Of a stretch of DNA of 34,248 bases, positions 18,293-26,466 are shown piece by piece. The DNA comes from Nitratireductor sp. (GTDB lineage: Bacteria > Pseudomonadota > Alphaproteobacteria > Rhizobiales > Rhizobiaceae): NCBI GenBank assembly GCA_017854535.1, contig JAFMHL010000039.1, positions 1 to 34,248 of the forward strand. The letters run 5' to 3'. Every line of letters begins with the position of its first letter. The first letter of the stretch is position 1. A program made the translations under genes and the position numbers. The notes under the pieces are model-generated. The model searched no databases, was not told the DNA's origin, and was given only the letters and a program-made list of their open reading frames with translations.

Positions 18293-19240
18293 TTATATCC
18301 GCTTTTGGGTTGAGTTCCAGCGACGCGATACCGCGACACCGGAAAGAATAATGGCAAGGGCAGCCCAGGCATTCCAACTAAGCCGTTCGCCCAAAAATAT
18401 CAGCCCCATAAAGACGCCACTGATAGGGACGAGAAAATTGATCTGGCTGAAGAACCCTGCCCCTTGGCGACCGATGACTTCATACATCAAGAAAGCCGCA
18501 ACCAAGGTCGGGAAAACAGCAAGGACAACTATGGCCGCTGATACTTCAATGCCGGGCATGGTCCATGTCTGGTTTTCAAACATCAGCGCTGCTGGGACCA
18601 AAATGACAACAGACCACAAAACAATTATTGCCATAACAATCGGCGCTTCAAGATGGATGATCTTCTTGGTTATTATTGAATTTACCGCATAGCAAATCGC
18701 TGCCAACATGACCAAAGCCTGCGCCATCACATTATCCGTTACACCTAAAATCAGCGATGGCCAAAACAGAACGATGAGCCCGAAGATACCGATCCCAACA
18801 GCAAATAATTTGGTCAGATTTAACGCCTCATCATTTGACGTGAAATGAGCCAGAACGATGGTTACCAATGGCATGGCCCCCATCAGAATTGCAGCCAAGC
18901 CACTATCAATCTGAGTAACCCCATAAGAGATCAGGGAGAACGGCAAAGCAGTTCCAAGGATCGCGGACATGAACAATAAGAAATGCTCATAAGCCGTTGC
19001 TTTGACTTGCATTTTCGCAAACAAAAGAATGAGCACAAACAACACTGCGGCAATCATCTGTCGCCAAGCCGTCATGGTGATAGGCGCAACTTCTGACACC
19101 GCAATTTTCTGCATCATAAAGCTGGAACCCCAAATCAACGCGAGCAGGAACAGCAAGAAATAATCATAGCTGGATACAATGTTCTGGCGCTCACCTCGGG
19201 AAAATTTGGACTTGGCGATTGGGCTTTTGATCTCGCTCAT
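18293..19240 (-). CDS. EamA/DMT-family transporter (second of a pair)
   Basis: About 315 residues from ATG 19240, with roughly ten hydrophobic segments in two EamA repeats, opening FLLFLLALIWGSSFMMQKIAV. The ATG overlaps the stop of the preceding transporter gene as ATGA, so the two are translationally coupled. An upstream TTG in the same frame would add about 41 residues inside the previous gene and is rejected. The DMT superfamily includes exporters of amino acids and metabolites. The pair could form a heterodimeric or alternative exporter. Substrate unknown; the position between ilvB and ilvH suggests, but does not show, a branched-chain amino-acid or keto-acid link. Confidence 0.9.
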   Translation of the reverse strand: MSEIKSPIAKSKFSRGERQNIVSSYDYFLLFLLALIWGSSFMMQKIAVSEVAPITMTAWRQMIAAVLFVLILLFAKMQVKATAYEHFLLFMSAILGTALPFSLISYGVTQIDSGLAAILMGAMPLVTIVLAHFTSNDEALNLTKLFAVGIGIFGLIVLFWPSLILGVTDNVMAQALVMLAAICYAVNSIITKKIIHLEAPIVMAIIVLWSVVILVPAALMFENQTWTMPGIEVSAAIVVLAVFPTLVAAFLMYEVIGRQGAGFFSQINFLVPISGVFMGLIFLGERLSWNAWAALAIILSGVAVSRRWNSTQKRI

Positions 19241-20172
19241 GCTGCCCCACTTGTTACTATTCGTTTTGCACCAAAGCGGGCAATCGCCATACCAATCAGG
19301 ATCATGGCAAGGGACACATAAGCAGTAATCGGTGGGACTTCCGACAAGATAATAAATGCCCAAAACAATGCGAAAAACGGAACAAAATAATTTAACTGAC
19401 TGAGGAAGGATGCACCCTGTCGCTCAACAATTTTAAACCTCAGGAGATTGCCGCCAGCGCTTGCAAAAACACCAAGCAGCACGATGGCCACAATCGAAAC
19501 AGTCGAGATATTTCCAGAATTGATAAGGGCTATGGGCCCATCCAAAATCAGACTGAAAGGCACCATCACCAAAAACGCAACGAACAAGACTGCTGCAACG
19601 GTGCCATAGCGCGGCAAGCCTGTGAGCTGTTTTACAATTAGAGCATTAACCGCATAACAAAACGCAGCGCCAACGATCGCATATTGCCGCAAAGCCTCAT
19701 CACCCAATGAAAGCAGTTTATCAAACCCGAAAAGATTGATGATCCCGGCGAAGCCAAACAGAACGCCAATCAGTTTGTAACGGTCCAGTTTCTCATCGAG
19801 CGTCAGCCAATGGGCAAGCAAGAGCGTTAGCAATGGCGATATCGACGTTAAGATCGCGGCCAATCCAGCATCAACACTTTGCTGTCCCCAGGTTATCAAG
19901 AAGAATGGCAAGGCATTCCCCATAACCGCTGAAGCGAAAATAAACAGCCACAAGCGCCCTGCCCCTACACCGCGGACAGACGGCATTTTTTTGCCTGCCA
20001 TCTTTGCAACGAAATACAAAAACAACGCAGCCAGACCAAGACGCACACAAACAGCCGTCAGTGGCGGCACAGTTTGTACCGCCAATCCATTCAGCATAAA
20101 TGCCGCGCCAAAGATTGCTGATAATCCAATCAGCAAGCCGTAGTCGGCAAAGGCAGGTGGTGATGATTGCAT
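19237..20172 (-). CDS. EamA/DMT-family transporter (first of a pair)
   Basis: A 311-residue polytopic membrane protein with two EamA repeats. The first contains LIGLSAIFGAAFMLNGLAVQTVPPLTAVCVRLG, the second AIVGAAFCYAVNALIVKQLTG, each typical of DMT permeases. About ten transmembrane segments are expected. It begins 32 bp after ilvB on the same strand. It shares fold and mid-protein motifs with the next gene, so the pair probably arose by duplication, though the two have diverged substantially. Transport direction and substrate are not deducible. Confidence 0.9.
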   Translation of the reverse strand: MQSSPPAFADYGLLIGLSAIFGAAFMLNGLAVQTVPPLTAVCVRLGLAALFLYFVAKMAGKKMPSVRGVGAGRLWLFIFASAVMGNALPFFLITWGQQSVDAGLAAILTSISPLLTLLLAHWLTLDEKLDRYKLIGVLFGFAGIINLFGFDKLLSLGDEALRQYAIVGAAFCYAVNALIVKQLTGLPRYGTVAAVLFVAFLVMVPFSLILDGPIALINSGNISTVSIVAIVLLGVFASAGGNLLRFKIVERQGASFLSQLNYFVPFFALFWAFIILSEVPPITAYVSLAMILIGMAIARFGAKRIVTSGAA

Positions 20173-20204
20173 AGCGCGATCAAGCTATTGGAAAAAGGCG
20201 TGCC

Positions 20205-22007
20205 CTAGACCAGAGCTTTACCTTTCTCATCAATGGCAGAACCAACTGCTTCATCCGTGGCCTCATCCGGCAATAGCATTTCATTATGAGCTTTGCCTGA
20301 CGGGATCATCGGGAAACAGTTTGCCAAATTTGCAACGCGGCAATCAAAGATAACCGGAACCGGCGTATCGATCATTGTCATGATTGCTTCATCAAGATCT
20401 TGTGGCTTGTCACATCGAATACCCATGCCGCCATATGCTTCCGCCAGTTTAACAAAATCTGGCATGGCTTCACTATAAGAGTTCGACAAGCGGTTACCGT
20501 GCAGCAATTGCTGCCATTGGCGGACCATACCCATATACTGGTTGTTCAAGATAAATATCTTGATGGGCGCGTTATGCTGAATAGCGGCAGACATTTCCTG
20601 GATACACATTTGAATGGATGCATCCCCTGCAATATCAATCACCAAAGCATCAGGATGGGCAATCTGCACACCAAGAGCCGCAGGCAATCCGTAGCCCATG
20701 GTACCAAGCCCGCCCGATGTCATCCAGCGGTTGGGTTCCTCAAAACCGTAATATTGTGCGGCCCACATCTGGTGTTGGCCAACTTCAGTAGTGATATAGG
20801 TTTTGCGATCCTTGGTGAGTTCATACAAACGTTCAATCGCATATTGCGGCATAATAACGTCTTTAGATGGCTTATAACCAAGTGACTGGCGCGCACGCCA
20901 TTGATCAATTTCGCTCCACCATTTTTGAAGATCACTTTGCGCTGGCTTCTTTTCGGATGCATGCCAAAGGCGCAACATATCTTCCAGCACATTGGCAACA
21001 TCGCCAATAATAGGAACATGAACACGAACATTCTTGTTGATCGATGAGGGATCAATATCGATATGGATCTTTTTCGAGTGGGGCGCAAACGCGTCCAAAC
21101 GCCCAGTGATACGGTCGTCGAAGCGCGCACCGATACACACCATGACATCACAATCATGCATGGCCATATTGGCCTCATAGGTTCCATGCATACCAAGCAT
21201 TCCCAGCCAGCTTTCACCACTGGCAGGATAAGCACCAAGTCCCATCAGAGTTGATGTAATTGGAAATCCTGTTTGAGCAACCAGCTCTCGTAACAAACGG
21301 GATGCTTCTGGCCCAGAATTGATAACGCCGCCGCCGGAATAAATGAGAGGCTTTTTGGCAGATGCCATCAAACGAACAGCTTCTTCAATCTGCTCTGCAT
21401 CACCCTCCATTTTCGGGCGGTAACTCGTCACTTCAAAATGCTCAGGCGGATAATACATACCGGTTGCAAACTGAACATCCTTGGGAATATCAACCAGAAC
21501 AGGGCCGGGCCGGCCTGTCGTGGCAACATAGAATGCTTCGTGCAAAATGCGCGCCAGATCATCGACCGATGAAACCAACCAGTTATGCTTTGTACATGGC
21601 CGTGTGATGCCAACCGTATCGGCTTCCTGAAAAGCATCGGAGCCAATCAGTCCGGTAGGTACCTGACCTGTGATGCAAAGCAGCGGGATAGAATCCATCA
21701 ACGCATCTTGCAAAGGGGTCACAGCATTTGTTGCACCTGGGCCCGATGTCACAAGCATGACGCCGATTTTACCGGTTGATCTTGCATAGCCTTCAGCCGC
21801 ATGTCCTGCGCCCTGTTCATGACGAACAAGAATATGCTTGACTGCTTCCTGTTGGAAAATCTCATCATAAATCGGAAGGACTGCGCCTCCTGGATATCCA
21901 AACACTGTGTCAGCACCATTGTCCTTCATTGCTTGAAGAACCATTTCAGCGCCCGTCATTTTTCTAGGGCCAGTTTGCGAAAGAGTCTTTTTGCTGTTTT
22001 TCGTCAT
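20205..22007 (-). CDS. ilvB: Acetolactate synthase large (catalytic) subunit
   Basis: 600 residues from ATG 22007. The enzyme makes 2-acetolactate or 2-aceto-2-hydroxybutyrate using ThDP, FAD and Mg2+. The N-terminus [33 protein letters not shown], the catalytic Glu64 in [24 protein letters not shown]-type VDIPKDVQF, and the PP-domain [12 protein letters not shown]...[13 protein letters not shown] are all present. The length matches the family (about 590). An ATG at 22136 would add 43 unconserved residues, has no ribosome binding site and lies directly behind the attenuator, so I prefer 22007. Expression is likely governed by the leader at 22218-22262 and the terminator at 22151-22177. Confidence 0.96.
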   Translation of the reverse strand: MTKNSKKTLSQTGPRKMTGAEMVLQAMKDNGADTVFGYPGGAVLPIYDEIFQQEAVKHILVRHEQGAGHAAEGYARSTGKIGVMLVTSGPGATNAVTPLQDALMDSIPLLCITGQVPTGLIGSDAFQEADTVGITRPCTKHNWLVSSVDDLARILHEAFYVATTGRPGPVLVDIPKDVQFATGMYYPPEHFEVTSYRPKMEGDAEQIEEAVRLMASAKKPLIYSGGGVINSGPEASRLLRELVAQTGFPITSTLMGLGAYPASGESWLGMLGMHGTYEANMAMHDCDVMVCIGARFDDRITGRLDAFAPHSKKIHIDIDPSSINKNVRVHVPIIGDVANVLEDMLRLWHASEKKPAQSDLQKWWSEIDQWRARQSLGYKPSKDVIMPQYAIERLYELTKDRKTYITTEVGQHQMWAAQYYGFEEPNRWMTSGGLGTMGYGLPAALGVQIAHPDALVIDIAGDASIQMCIQEMSAAIQHNAPIKIFILNNQYMGMVRQWQQLLHGNRLSNSYSEAMPDFVKLAEAYGGMGIRCDKPQDLDEAIMTMIDTPVPVIFDCRVANLANCFPMIPSGKAHNEMLLPDEATDEAVGSAIDEKGKALV

Positions 22008-22150
22008 TTTCCCGGTTTCTTTAGTCTTTGGCCGCCAGGTTTTACCATTGGCCGTTTCAGTTTCTGCGGTTTTGGTAATCCCTATTTCCGCATTTTGATA
22101 GTCCGCTTTTAGTTTCAGGCTCCAATTGAGAGCCATCCATAAATTTAGGC

Positions 22151-22177
22151 AATAAAAAAGGCCCCGTTTGGAGCCTT
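22151..22177 (-). terminator. Attenuator terminator upstream of ilvB
   Basis: On the minus strand an AAGGCTCC arm pairs with GGGGCCTT (one G-U pair) across a four-base AAAC loop, directly followed by TTTTATT. It is a textbook intrinsic terminator. It lies between the leader peptide and ilvB, about 145 bp before the chosen start, so transcription must pass it to reach ilvB. Confidence 0.8.
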
Positions 22178-22181
22178 GTTA

Positions 22182-22230
22182 CGCATACGCTGCCGAAGCG
22201 ACAGGTTTATCAACCCGTCACGCGTATGCG
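22182..22230 (-). promoter_or_regulatory. Leader RNA hairpin overlapping the end of the leader peptide
   Basis: A perfect 9-base inverted repeat, CGCATACGC (22182-22190) and GCGTATGCG (22222-22230), encloses a second hairpin whose arms are ACGGGTT and AACCTGT on the minus strand. The 5' arm in the RNA overlaps the last codons of the leader peptide, so ribosome position decides whether it can form. This is the expected pause or anti-terminator element. I cannot find a strong alternative pairing that directly breaks the downstream terminator. Confidence 0.6.
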
Positions 22231-22262
22231 CATCCCACCACCACAAGAATTTTCTTAAACAT
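22218..22262 (-). CDS. ilv leader peptide (attenuation)
   Basis: A 14-residue reading frame MFKKILVVVGCAYA with stop TGA. AAGGAAAC lies four bases before the ATG. It contains consecutive Ile, Leu, Val, Val, Val codons (ATT CTT GTG GTG GTG), i.e. the three branched-chain amino acids made by the pathway it precedes. Scarcity of charged tRNA should stall the ribosome at these codons and change the RNA fold behind it. It is too short for usual gene finding. Known leader peptides of ilv operons in other bacteria follow this principle; this exact sequence I have not seen described. Confidence 0.8.
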   Translation of the reverse strand: MFKKILVVVGCAYA

Positions 22263-22289
22263 AGAAGTTTCCTTACAATTACGCCAGAA

Positions 22290-22318
22290 TTAATAGCCAT
22301 GGTTTGAACAATCGTCAA
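22290..22318 (-). promoter_or_regulatory. Sigma70-type promoter for the ilv leader
   Basis: On the minus strand TTGACG (22318-22313) and TATTAA (22295-22290) are 17 bases apart. The expected transcription start near 22283 gives a leader of about 130 nucleotides to the terminator, including the leader-peptide ribosome binding site. It sits 38 bp behind the aqpS stop. Confidence 0.6.
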
Positions 22319-22356
22319 CCATCAAAAACATTCTTGGAGATTTCATGAATAAGCAA

Positions 22357-23067
22357 TTATTGAAAAACCTGTTCCAATTGCCATAAAGAATGTTGGTTTA
22401 CCTGCTTCTTTTCTCTCCTAAGAAACGAATCCACCCATAGCGCCAATAAAACGCCTGCAAATTGCGCACACATAAATATCACAACACTGGAAGGCGCTAT
22501 TCCTGCAAAGGTATTTGAAAATTGCCGGGCGATCGTAACGGCAGGATTTGCAAACGAAGTAGACGCCGTAAACCAGTATGCCACTGTGATATAAAGCCCC
22601 ACAACCGCTGGTACTGCATCAGGCTTTGATCGGATCGTTGTAAAAATTGCCAATAACAAGCCAAATGTAGCAACGGTCTCCGATATCCATTGCCCTTGGG
22701 ATGAACGGATTTTTTCACTAATCTGAATACCATCAAGATCGAACATGAGGTTGGCCAGGATAACGCCGCAAATACCACCAGCCACTTGCAAAGCAATATA
22801 TATCCCTGCGTTCCCAGAGCTAATTTCCCGTTTGAATAAAAAGGCAAGCGTAACCGCAGGATTGAAATGCGCGCCCGATATGGGGCCAAACATCGTTATT
22901 AAAACAAACAGAATGGCACCTGTGGGTATTGTGTTGCCCAACAGAGCTATCGCAGTATTTCCGTTCGCTAATGCCTCCCCCATAATGCCTGAGCCGATAA
23001 CCGTTGCTAGCAACAACAAAGTTCCAAGGAATTCAGCCAAATATTTGGAGGTATTTGTGTAGGCCAT
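22357..23067 (-). CDS. aqpS: AqpS-type aquaglyceroporin (arsenite channel)
   Basis: 236 residues of the MIP/aquaporin family with six transmembrane segments and two half-helix loops: HFNPAVTLAF and STSFANPAVTIARQFSNTFAG. The wording of the second loop and the opening GTLLLLATVIGSGIMGE closely match AqpS of Sinorhizobium meliloti, which lets arsenite made by ArsC leave the cell. Its ATG shares one base with the arsC stop (TGATG), and GGAAAG lies upstream, so translation is normally coupled to arsC. With arsC interrupted early, aqpS translation may fall. No arsR or arsH lies nearby. Confidence 0.9.
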   Translation of the reverse strand: MAYTNTSKYLAEFLGTLLLLATVIGSGIMGEALANGNTAIALLGNTIPTGAILFVLITMFGPISGAHFNPAVTLAFLFKREISSGNAGIYIALQVAGGICGVILANLMFDLDGIQISEKIRSSQGQWISETVATFGLLLAIFTTIRSKPDAVPAVVGLYITVAYWFTASTSFANPAVTIARQFSNTFAGIAPSSVVIFMCAQFAGVLLALWVDSFLRREKKQVNQHSLWQLEQVFQ

Positions 23068-23579
23068 CAGGAAATCTTTCCAGCAAGGTCTGTAGCGCCG
23101 ATGCCAGTCCTGCCGATTGCATCAAGCGCATGCTTTAATTCATCCAATGCCATCGTTTCAAAATCCAGCTTCAGAAATGCTGCGATACGCTCCTCCATCT
23201 GCTGGTAAGCTTGCGCGAAAGCATCGGCTTGGGCGTCACCTTCAATAGCAGCAGGATCTTTTATGCCCCAATGGGCTTTTACCGGAGCACCTGGCCAAAG
23301 CGGGCAAGTTTCACCAGCCGCGGAATCGCAAACCGTAAAAACCATGTCCATTTGAGGCGCATCAGGCAAGGAAAACTCATCCCAGCTTTTTGATCGAAAC
23401 AAATCTGTTTCAAAGCCTTTGGACGACAGGAGTTGGAGGGCTGCTGGATGAGGTTCATCTTTGGGTTTTGAGCCCGCAGAATAAGCAATTACTCTGCCAT
23501 TCCCCAGTTTGTTGAAAAGCGCCTAAGCCAAAATCGAACGCGCCGAATTACCAATGCATAGAACAAGAATATTTTTCAT
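23067..23579 (-). pseudogene. arsC: Arsenate reductase arsC interrupted by an in-frame TAG
   Basis: From ATG 23579 (AGG upstream) the frame reads MKNILVLCIGNSARSILA, then TAG at 23523-23525, then continues to a normal TGA at 23067, 170 codons in all. It is the thioredoxin-coupled, low-molecular-weight phosphatase-like ArsC class. C8-X5-R14-S is the catalytic P-loop, VFTVCDSAAGETCPLWPG holds later Cys residues, and WGIKDPAA carries the general acid. Family members read SILAEALLN, so the stop stands for Glu (GAG to TAG). No frameshift or other damage is seen. A start after the stop would lack the catalytic Cys, so the gene is non-functional as read. Confidence 0.88.
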
Positions 23580-23691
23580 CGCCAACCTTTAAGACCATCG
23601 TTTCAAAACGAAATAACAAGGTTTCATGACAGTTTGACTACACTGGCAAAGCCATGACGGCGGAATTTAGTGAATTAAAGATACAATTGAC

Positions 23692-24474
23692 TTAAGCAGC
23701 AACGCGGTTACGACCGCTATGCTTAGCTTCATACAGTTTTTGGTCTGCAGCTTTAAATAGATCATCAACATTCATCACGCCGCCATCATTGGTAGAAACA
23801 CCAATAGAAACCGTTGGACGGATGATAACATTTCCAGTTTTGATCGCCAAAGCTTCAACCATTTGACGGTAACGCTCGGCAACGGCCAAAAGCTGTTCCA
23901 TATTCGCATAGCGCGTAATGACTGCAAATTCCTCACCGCCCAAACGAGCAACCACATCATGTTCACGGCAGATCGCGCGCATTCTAAGTGCCACTTCCCG
24001 CAGCACCATATCACCCACATCGTGGCCGTAATTGTCATTGACGTTTTTGAAATGATCCAAATCAAGGATCAAAAGACCAAGCGTTGCGCCAATCTTGTTG
24101 AACTCGGAAAGATAGCCCTGCAAGGCTTCTTCAAAATACCGACGATTATGCATGCCAGTCAGAGGATCGGTTGTCGCTTGCTTTTGAAGGTTTTCAGCGC
24201 GGCGGTCCATCTGGAAGCGTTCTTGACGATTGCGCTTCATCACTGGAGAAACCACAAGAACAGAGAACAACAGGCCAGCGACCAATGAGCAAAGCGCCCA
24301 AATCAGAAGTTTTGTTCCGATAGCAAAGCTGCCACCCGTTTTCAGTGTAAAGGCTTCATAGTCATAAACAGAATAATACAGACTCGCTCCTACGAGCATA
24401 GCGGACACCAGATTTAGTGCGGTGTTTAGAAGGGCCAAATTGCCTTCTATTTTTGATTTTGCATTTTCTTCCAT
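23692..24474 (-). CDS. Membrane-anchored diguanylate cyclase (GGDEF)
   Basis: 260 residues from ATG 24474, preceded by AGGAAAG. Two transmembrane segments (about 16-37 and 52-78) have a short loop between them. A short coiled linker leads to a GGDEF domain from about 98. The active site is GGEEF (179-183), and REHD (170-173) five residues before it is an intact allosteric I-site, so product inhibition by cyclic-di-GMP is expected. DPLTGMHNRRYFEE and LDLDHFKNVND are typical. No sensory domain beyond the membrane segments. It lies between miaA and arsC, an intruder in the conserved gene order. Confidence 0.93.
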   Translation of the reverse strand: MEENAKSKIEGNLALLNTALNLVSAMLVGASLYYSVYDYEAFTLKTGGSFAIGTKLLIWALCSLVAGLLFSVLVVSPVMKRNRQERFQMDRRAENLQKQATTDPLTGMHNRRYFEEALQGYLSEFNKIGATLGLLILDLDHFKNVNDNYGHDVGDMVLREVALRMRAICREHDVVARLGGEEFAVITRYANMEQLLAVAERYRQMVEALAIKTGNVIIRPTVSIGVSTNDGGVMNVDDLFKAADQKLYEAKHSGRNRVAA

Positions 24475-24540
24475 CGACTGCTTTCCTGCCTTCGGGGCGA
24501 ACTGAAGGTCGGTATCATTCAGGAGAAGATAGTAAAAAGA

Positions 24541-24568
24541 GATAAAAACCACCTTAAGGCGTGTGGTT
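24541..24568 (-). terminator. Terminator after miaA
   Basis: Arms AACCAC and GTGGTT flank a 10-base loop; on the minus strand the hairpin is followed by TTTTATC. It lies 26 bp after the miaA stop and before the GGDEF gene, whose own promoter would then start downstream. The stem is short, so efficiency is uncertain. Confidence 0.45.
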
Positions 24569-24593
24569 AACAAAAGGTAAATCCAATGGTTTG

Positions 24594-25508
24594 CTATGCA
24601 GAAAATAACGCGTTTGGATCAGAAATATGCGTCCAGCTTTCATCAAATTGATGGCGAAACCAGGTGCTTTGCCGCTTGGCATATTGTCTGGTCGCGATTA
24701 CCGACAATTCTATCGCTTCATCCAGACTGGTTTTGCCTTCAACATAATCTTGGAGTTGAGAAACGCCGATAGCGCGCATTGCTGGCATTTCGCGATCAAA
24801 ACCAAGCTCAAGCAGGGTTTTAACTTCCTCGACAGCCCCATTATCAACCATATTCCCGAAACGATGTGCAATACGTTCATGCAAGAGCGGCCTTGGCGGT
24901 GATAAAACGATTTTTTTGCAATGTTCTGCCCTTAAAATCGAAGGTCCAGGTTTCTGATTTTGCCAATGAGTGAGTGATTTCCCTGTACTTTTAACGACTT
25001 CTAGTGCGCGAACAATGCGCTGGCTGTCGCCTGCTTCCAGTTTTGCAGCACCAACAGGGTCTAGCAACTGCAACTCGCGAAACAGCGCTTCGAGGTCAAC
25101 AAGCGATGCGTCACGAAGTTTCCGGCGTAAATCAGGGTCGATCAGCGGAACCTCAGAAAGCCCCTCAAGCATTGCTTTGAAATACAATCCTGTACCCCCA
25201 ACAAAAATCGGAGTTTTATTTCTGGTGGTTATATTCCCAAGAAAGCACCTCACCTCGTTTAGCCATCCAGCCACAGAATAAGTTTGAGATGGGTGAATAT
25301 GCCCAAACAAATGATGGTCAACACCATCCATTTCATCTTCATCTGGCCGGGCTGTGAGCTGATGTAAAACGCTGTAAACTTGCATCGAATCTGTATTGAT
25401 CACTATGCCATCGTATTTTTTTGCAAGTTTAATCGCCAAAGCGGACTTGCCGCTTGCCGTTGGGCCAGCTATCAAAATCGCCTTAGATTGATTACTTTCA
25501 AATCGCAC
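24594..25508 (-). CDS. miaA: tRNA dimethylallyltransferase MiaA
   Basis: 304 residues. The enzyme adds the dimethylallyl group to A37 of tRNAs reading codons that start with U. The P-loop GPTASGKS lies at 15-22, INTDSMQVY (38-45) gives the conserved Asp, and PIFVGGTGLYFKAMLEG and the C-terminal RQYAKRQSTWFR match the family. GTG 25508 is the start; GGAGAGG six bases upstream supports it strongly. Divergent from serB across 52 bp, an arrangement I recognise from other Hyphomicrobiales. Confidence 0.96.
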   Translation of the reverse strand: MRFESNQSKAILIAGPTASGKSALAIKLAKKYDGIVINTDSMQVYSVLHQLTARPDEDEMDGVDHHLFGHIHPSQTYSVAGWLNEVRCFLGNITTRNKTPIFVGGTGLYFKAMLEGLSEVPLIDPDLRRKLRDASLVDLEALFRELQLLDPVGAAKLEAGDSQRIVRALEVVKSTGKSLTHWQNQKPGPSILRAEHCKKIVLSPPRPLLHERIAHRFGNMVDNGAVEEVKTLLELGFDREMPAMRAIGVSQLQDYVEGKTSLDEAIELSVIATRQYAKRQSTWFRHQFDESWTHISDPNALFSA

Positions 25509-25560
25509 TTAAAGCCTCTCCAAAGTTCTCAGCTTCACCATAAAACCATTTAGATACATC

Positions 25561-26466
25561 ATGCCAGTTTCAATCATAGCCACATTGATATCGAGCCACG
25601 AGCGCCAAGTTCTTTCAGATACGCTTATCCGCAAATTGGAAGCCGCATTGGGAAGCAAAAAAACCAATATGCTGGCTAAAAACATAGCCTGTGACTTGCA
25701 CCTCCCAAATGACTTATCGATAGAAGATGCAAAAAGCATCTTGTCTAATGCACTGGATGATCTCCCCATTGACGTTGCTATCCATGAAGAAAAAAATCGC
25801 AAAAAGAAAGCCCTGATTGCGGACATGGATTCAACCATGATTGATCAGGAATGCATTGATGAATTGGCTGCAGAAATCGGCGTAAAAGAAAAAGTAGCCG
25901 AAATCACTGCCAAAGCCATGAATGGAGAGATCGCATTTGAACCAGCATTGCGTGAGCGGGTCGCGTTACTAAAGGGCCTCCCCTCTTCAATTTCCAATCA
26001 AGTTATCAAGAACCGGATCACACTGGCAAAAGGCGGACAAACACTTGTTGCAACCATGAAAAAAAATGGTGCTTGGTGTGCATTGGTATCAGGCGGCTTT
26101 ACGCTGTTCACAGGTCCAATTGCCGACATGATCGGTTTTGACGAAAATCACGCTAATATTTTGGAAGTTGATGACCAGCTACTTACCGGAAAAGTCCGCG
26201 AACCCATTTTGGGGGCTGAAGCAAAAGTATCAGCCTTGAGGAAAATTGCACGGGAACGTAATTTGACGGCCGATGACTTCATTGCTGTTGGCGACGGAGC
26301 AAATGATCTGCCCATGTTGCAAACGGCTGGAACTGGCGTGGCACTGCATGCCAAACCAAGCGTCGCGACCAAAGCAAAAATCAGAATTGACCATGGCGAC
26401 TTAACAGCGCTTTTATATCTTCAAGGTTATCGACAGGACGAATTTGCTTACCATGAAACTGCTTGA
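25561..26466 (+). CDS. serB: Phosphoserine phosphatase SerB
   Basis: 301 residues of the HAD superfamily, catalysing the last step of serine synthesis. The N-terminal 80 residues form an ACT-like regulatory domain. The catalytic core begins with DMDST at 88-92 (nucleophile Asp88, acid Asp90), continues with LVSGGFTLFTGP and a Lys segment, and ends with GDGANDLPML. ATG 25561 fits. It is divergent from miaA and overlaps the downstream GNAT gene by 14 bp. Confidence 0.96.
   Translation: MPVSIIATLISSHERQVLSDTLIRKLEAALGSKKTNMLAKNIACDLHLPNDLSIEDAKSILSNALDDLPIDVAIHEEKNRKKKALIADMDSTMIDQECIDELAAEIGVKEKVAEITAKAMNGEIAFEPALRERVALLKGLPSSISNQVIKNRITLAKGGQTLVATMKKNGAWCALVSGGFTLFTGPIADMIGFDENHANILEVDDQLLTGKVREPILGAEAKVSALRKIARERNLTADDFIAVGDGANDLPMLQTAGTGVALHAKPSVATKAKIRIDHGDLTALLYLQGYRQDEFAYHETA

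Noticed and set aside
19240-19363. Longer start for the second EamA gene
   Set aside because: The added part lies within the previous gene and is Cys/Pro-rich, unlike a DMT N-terminus. ATG 19240 overlaps the upstream stop as ATGA.
20720-21238. 172-residue minus-strand frame within ilvB
   Set aside because: Out-of-frame shadow of ilvB; the residues are irregular and Met/Cys-rich.
22007-22136. Longer ilvB start at 22136
   Set aside because: The extra 43 residues are not like the family, no ribosome binding site precedes it, and it begins right behind the attenuator terminator.
3725-23525. Stop-codon recoding (TAA/TAG read as Glu)
   Set aside because: Several intact genes in the window end with TAG or TAA at the expected family C-terminus (AraC-type, IHF-like, miaA, cfa; hybrid kinase, helicase), so these codons terminate normally.
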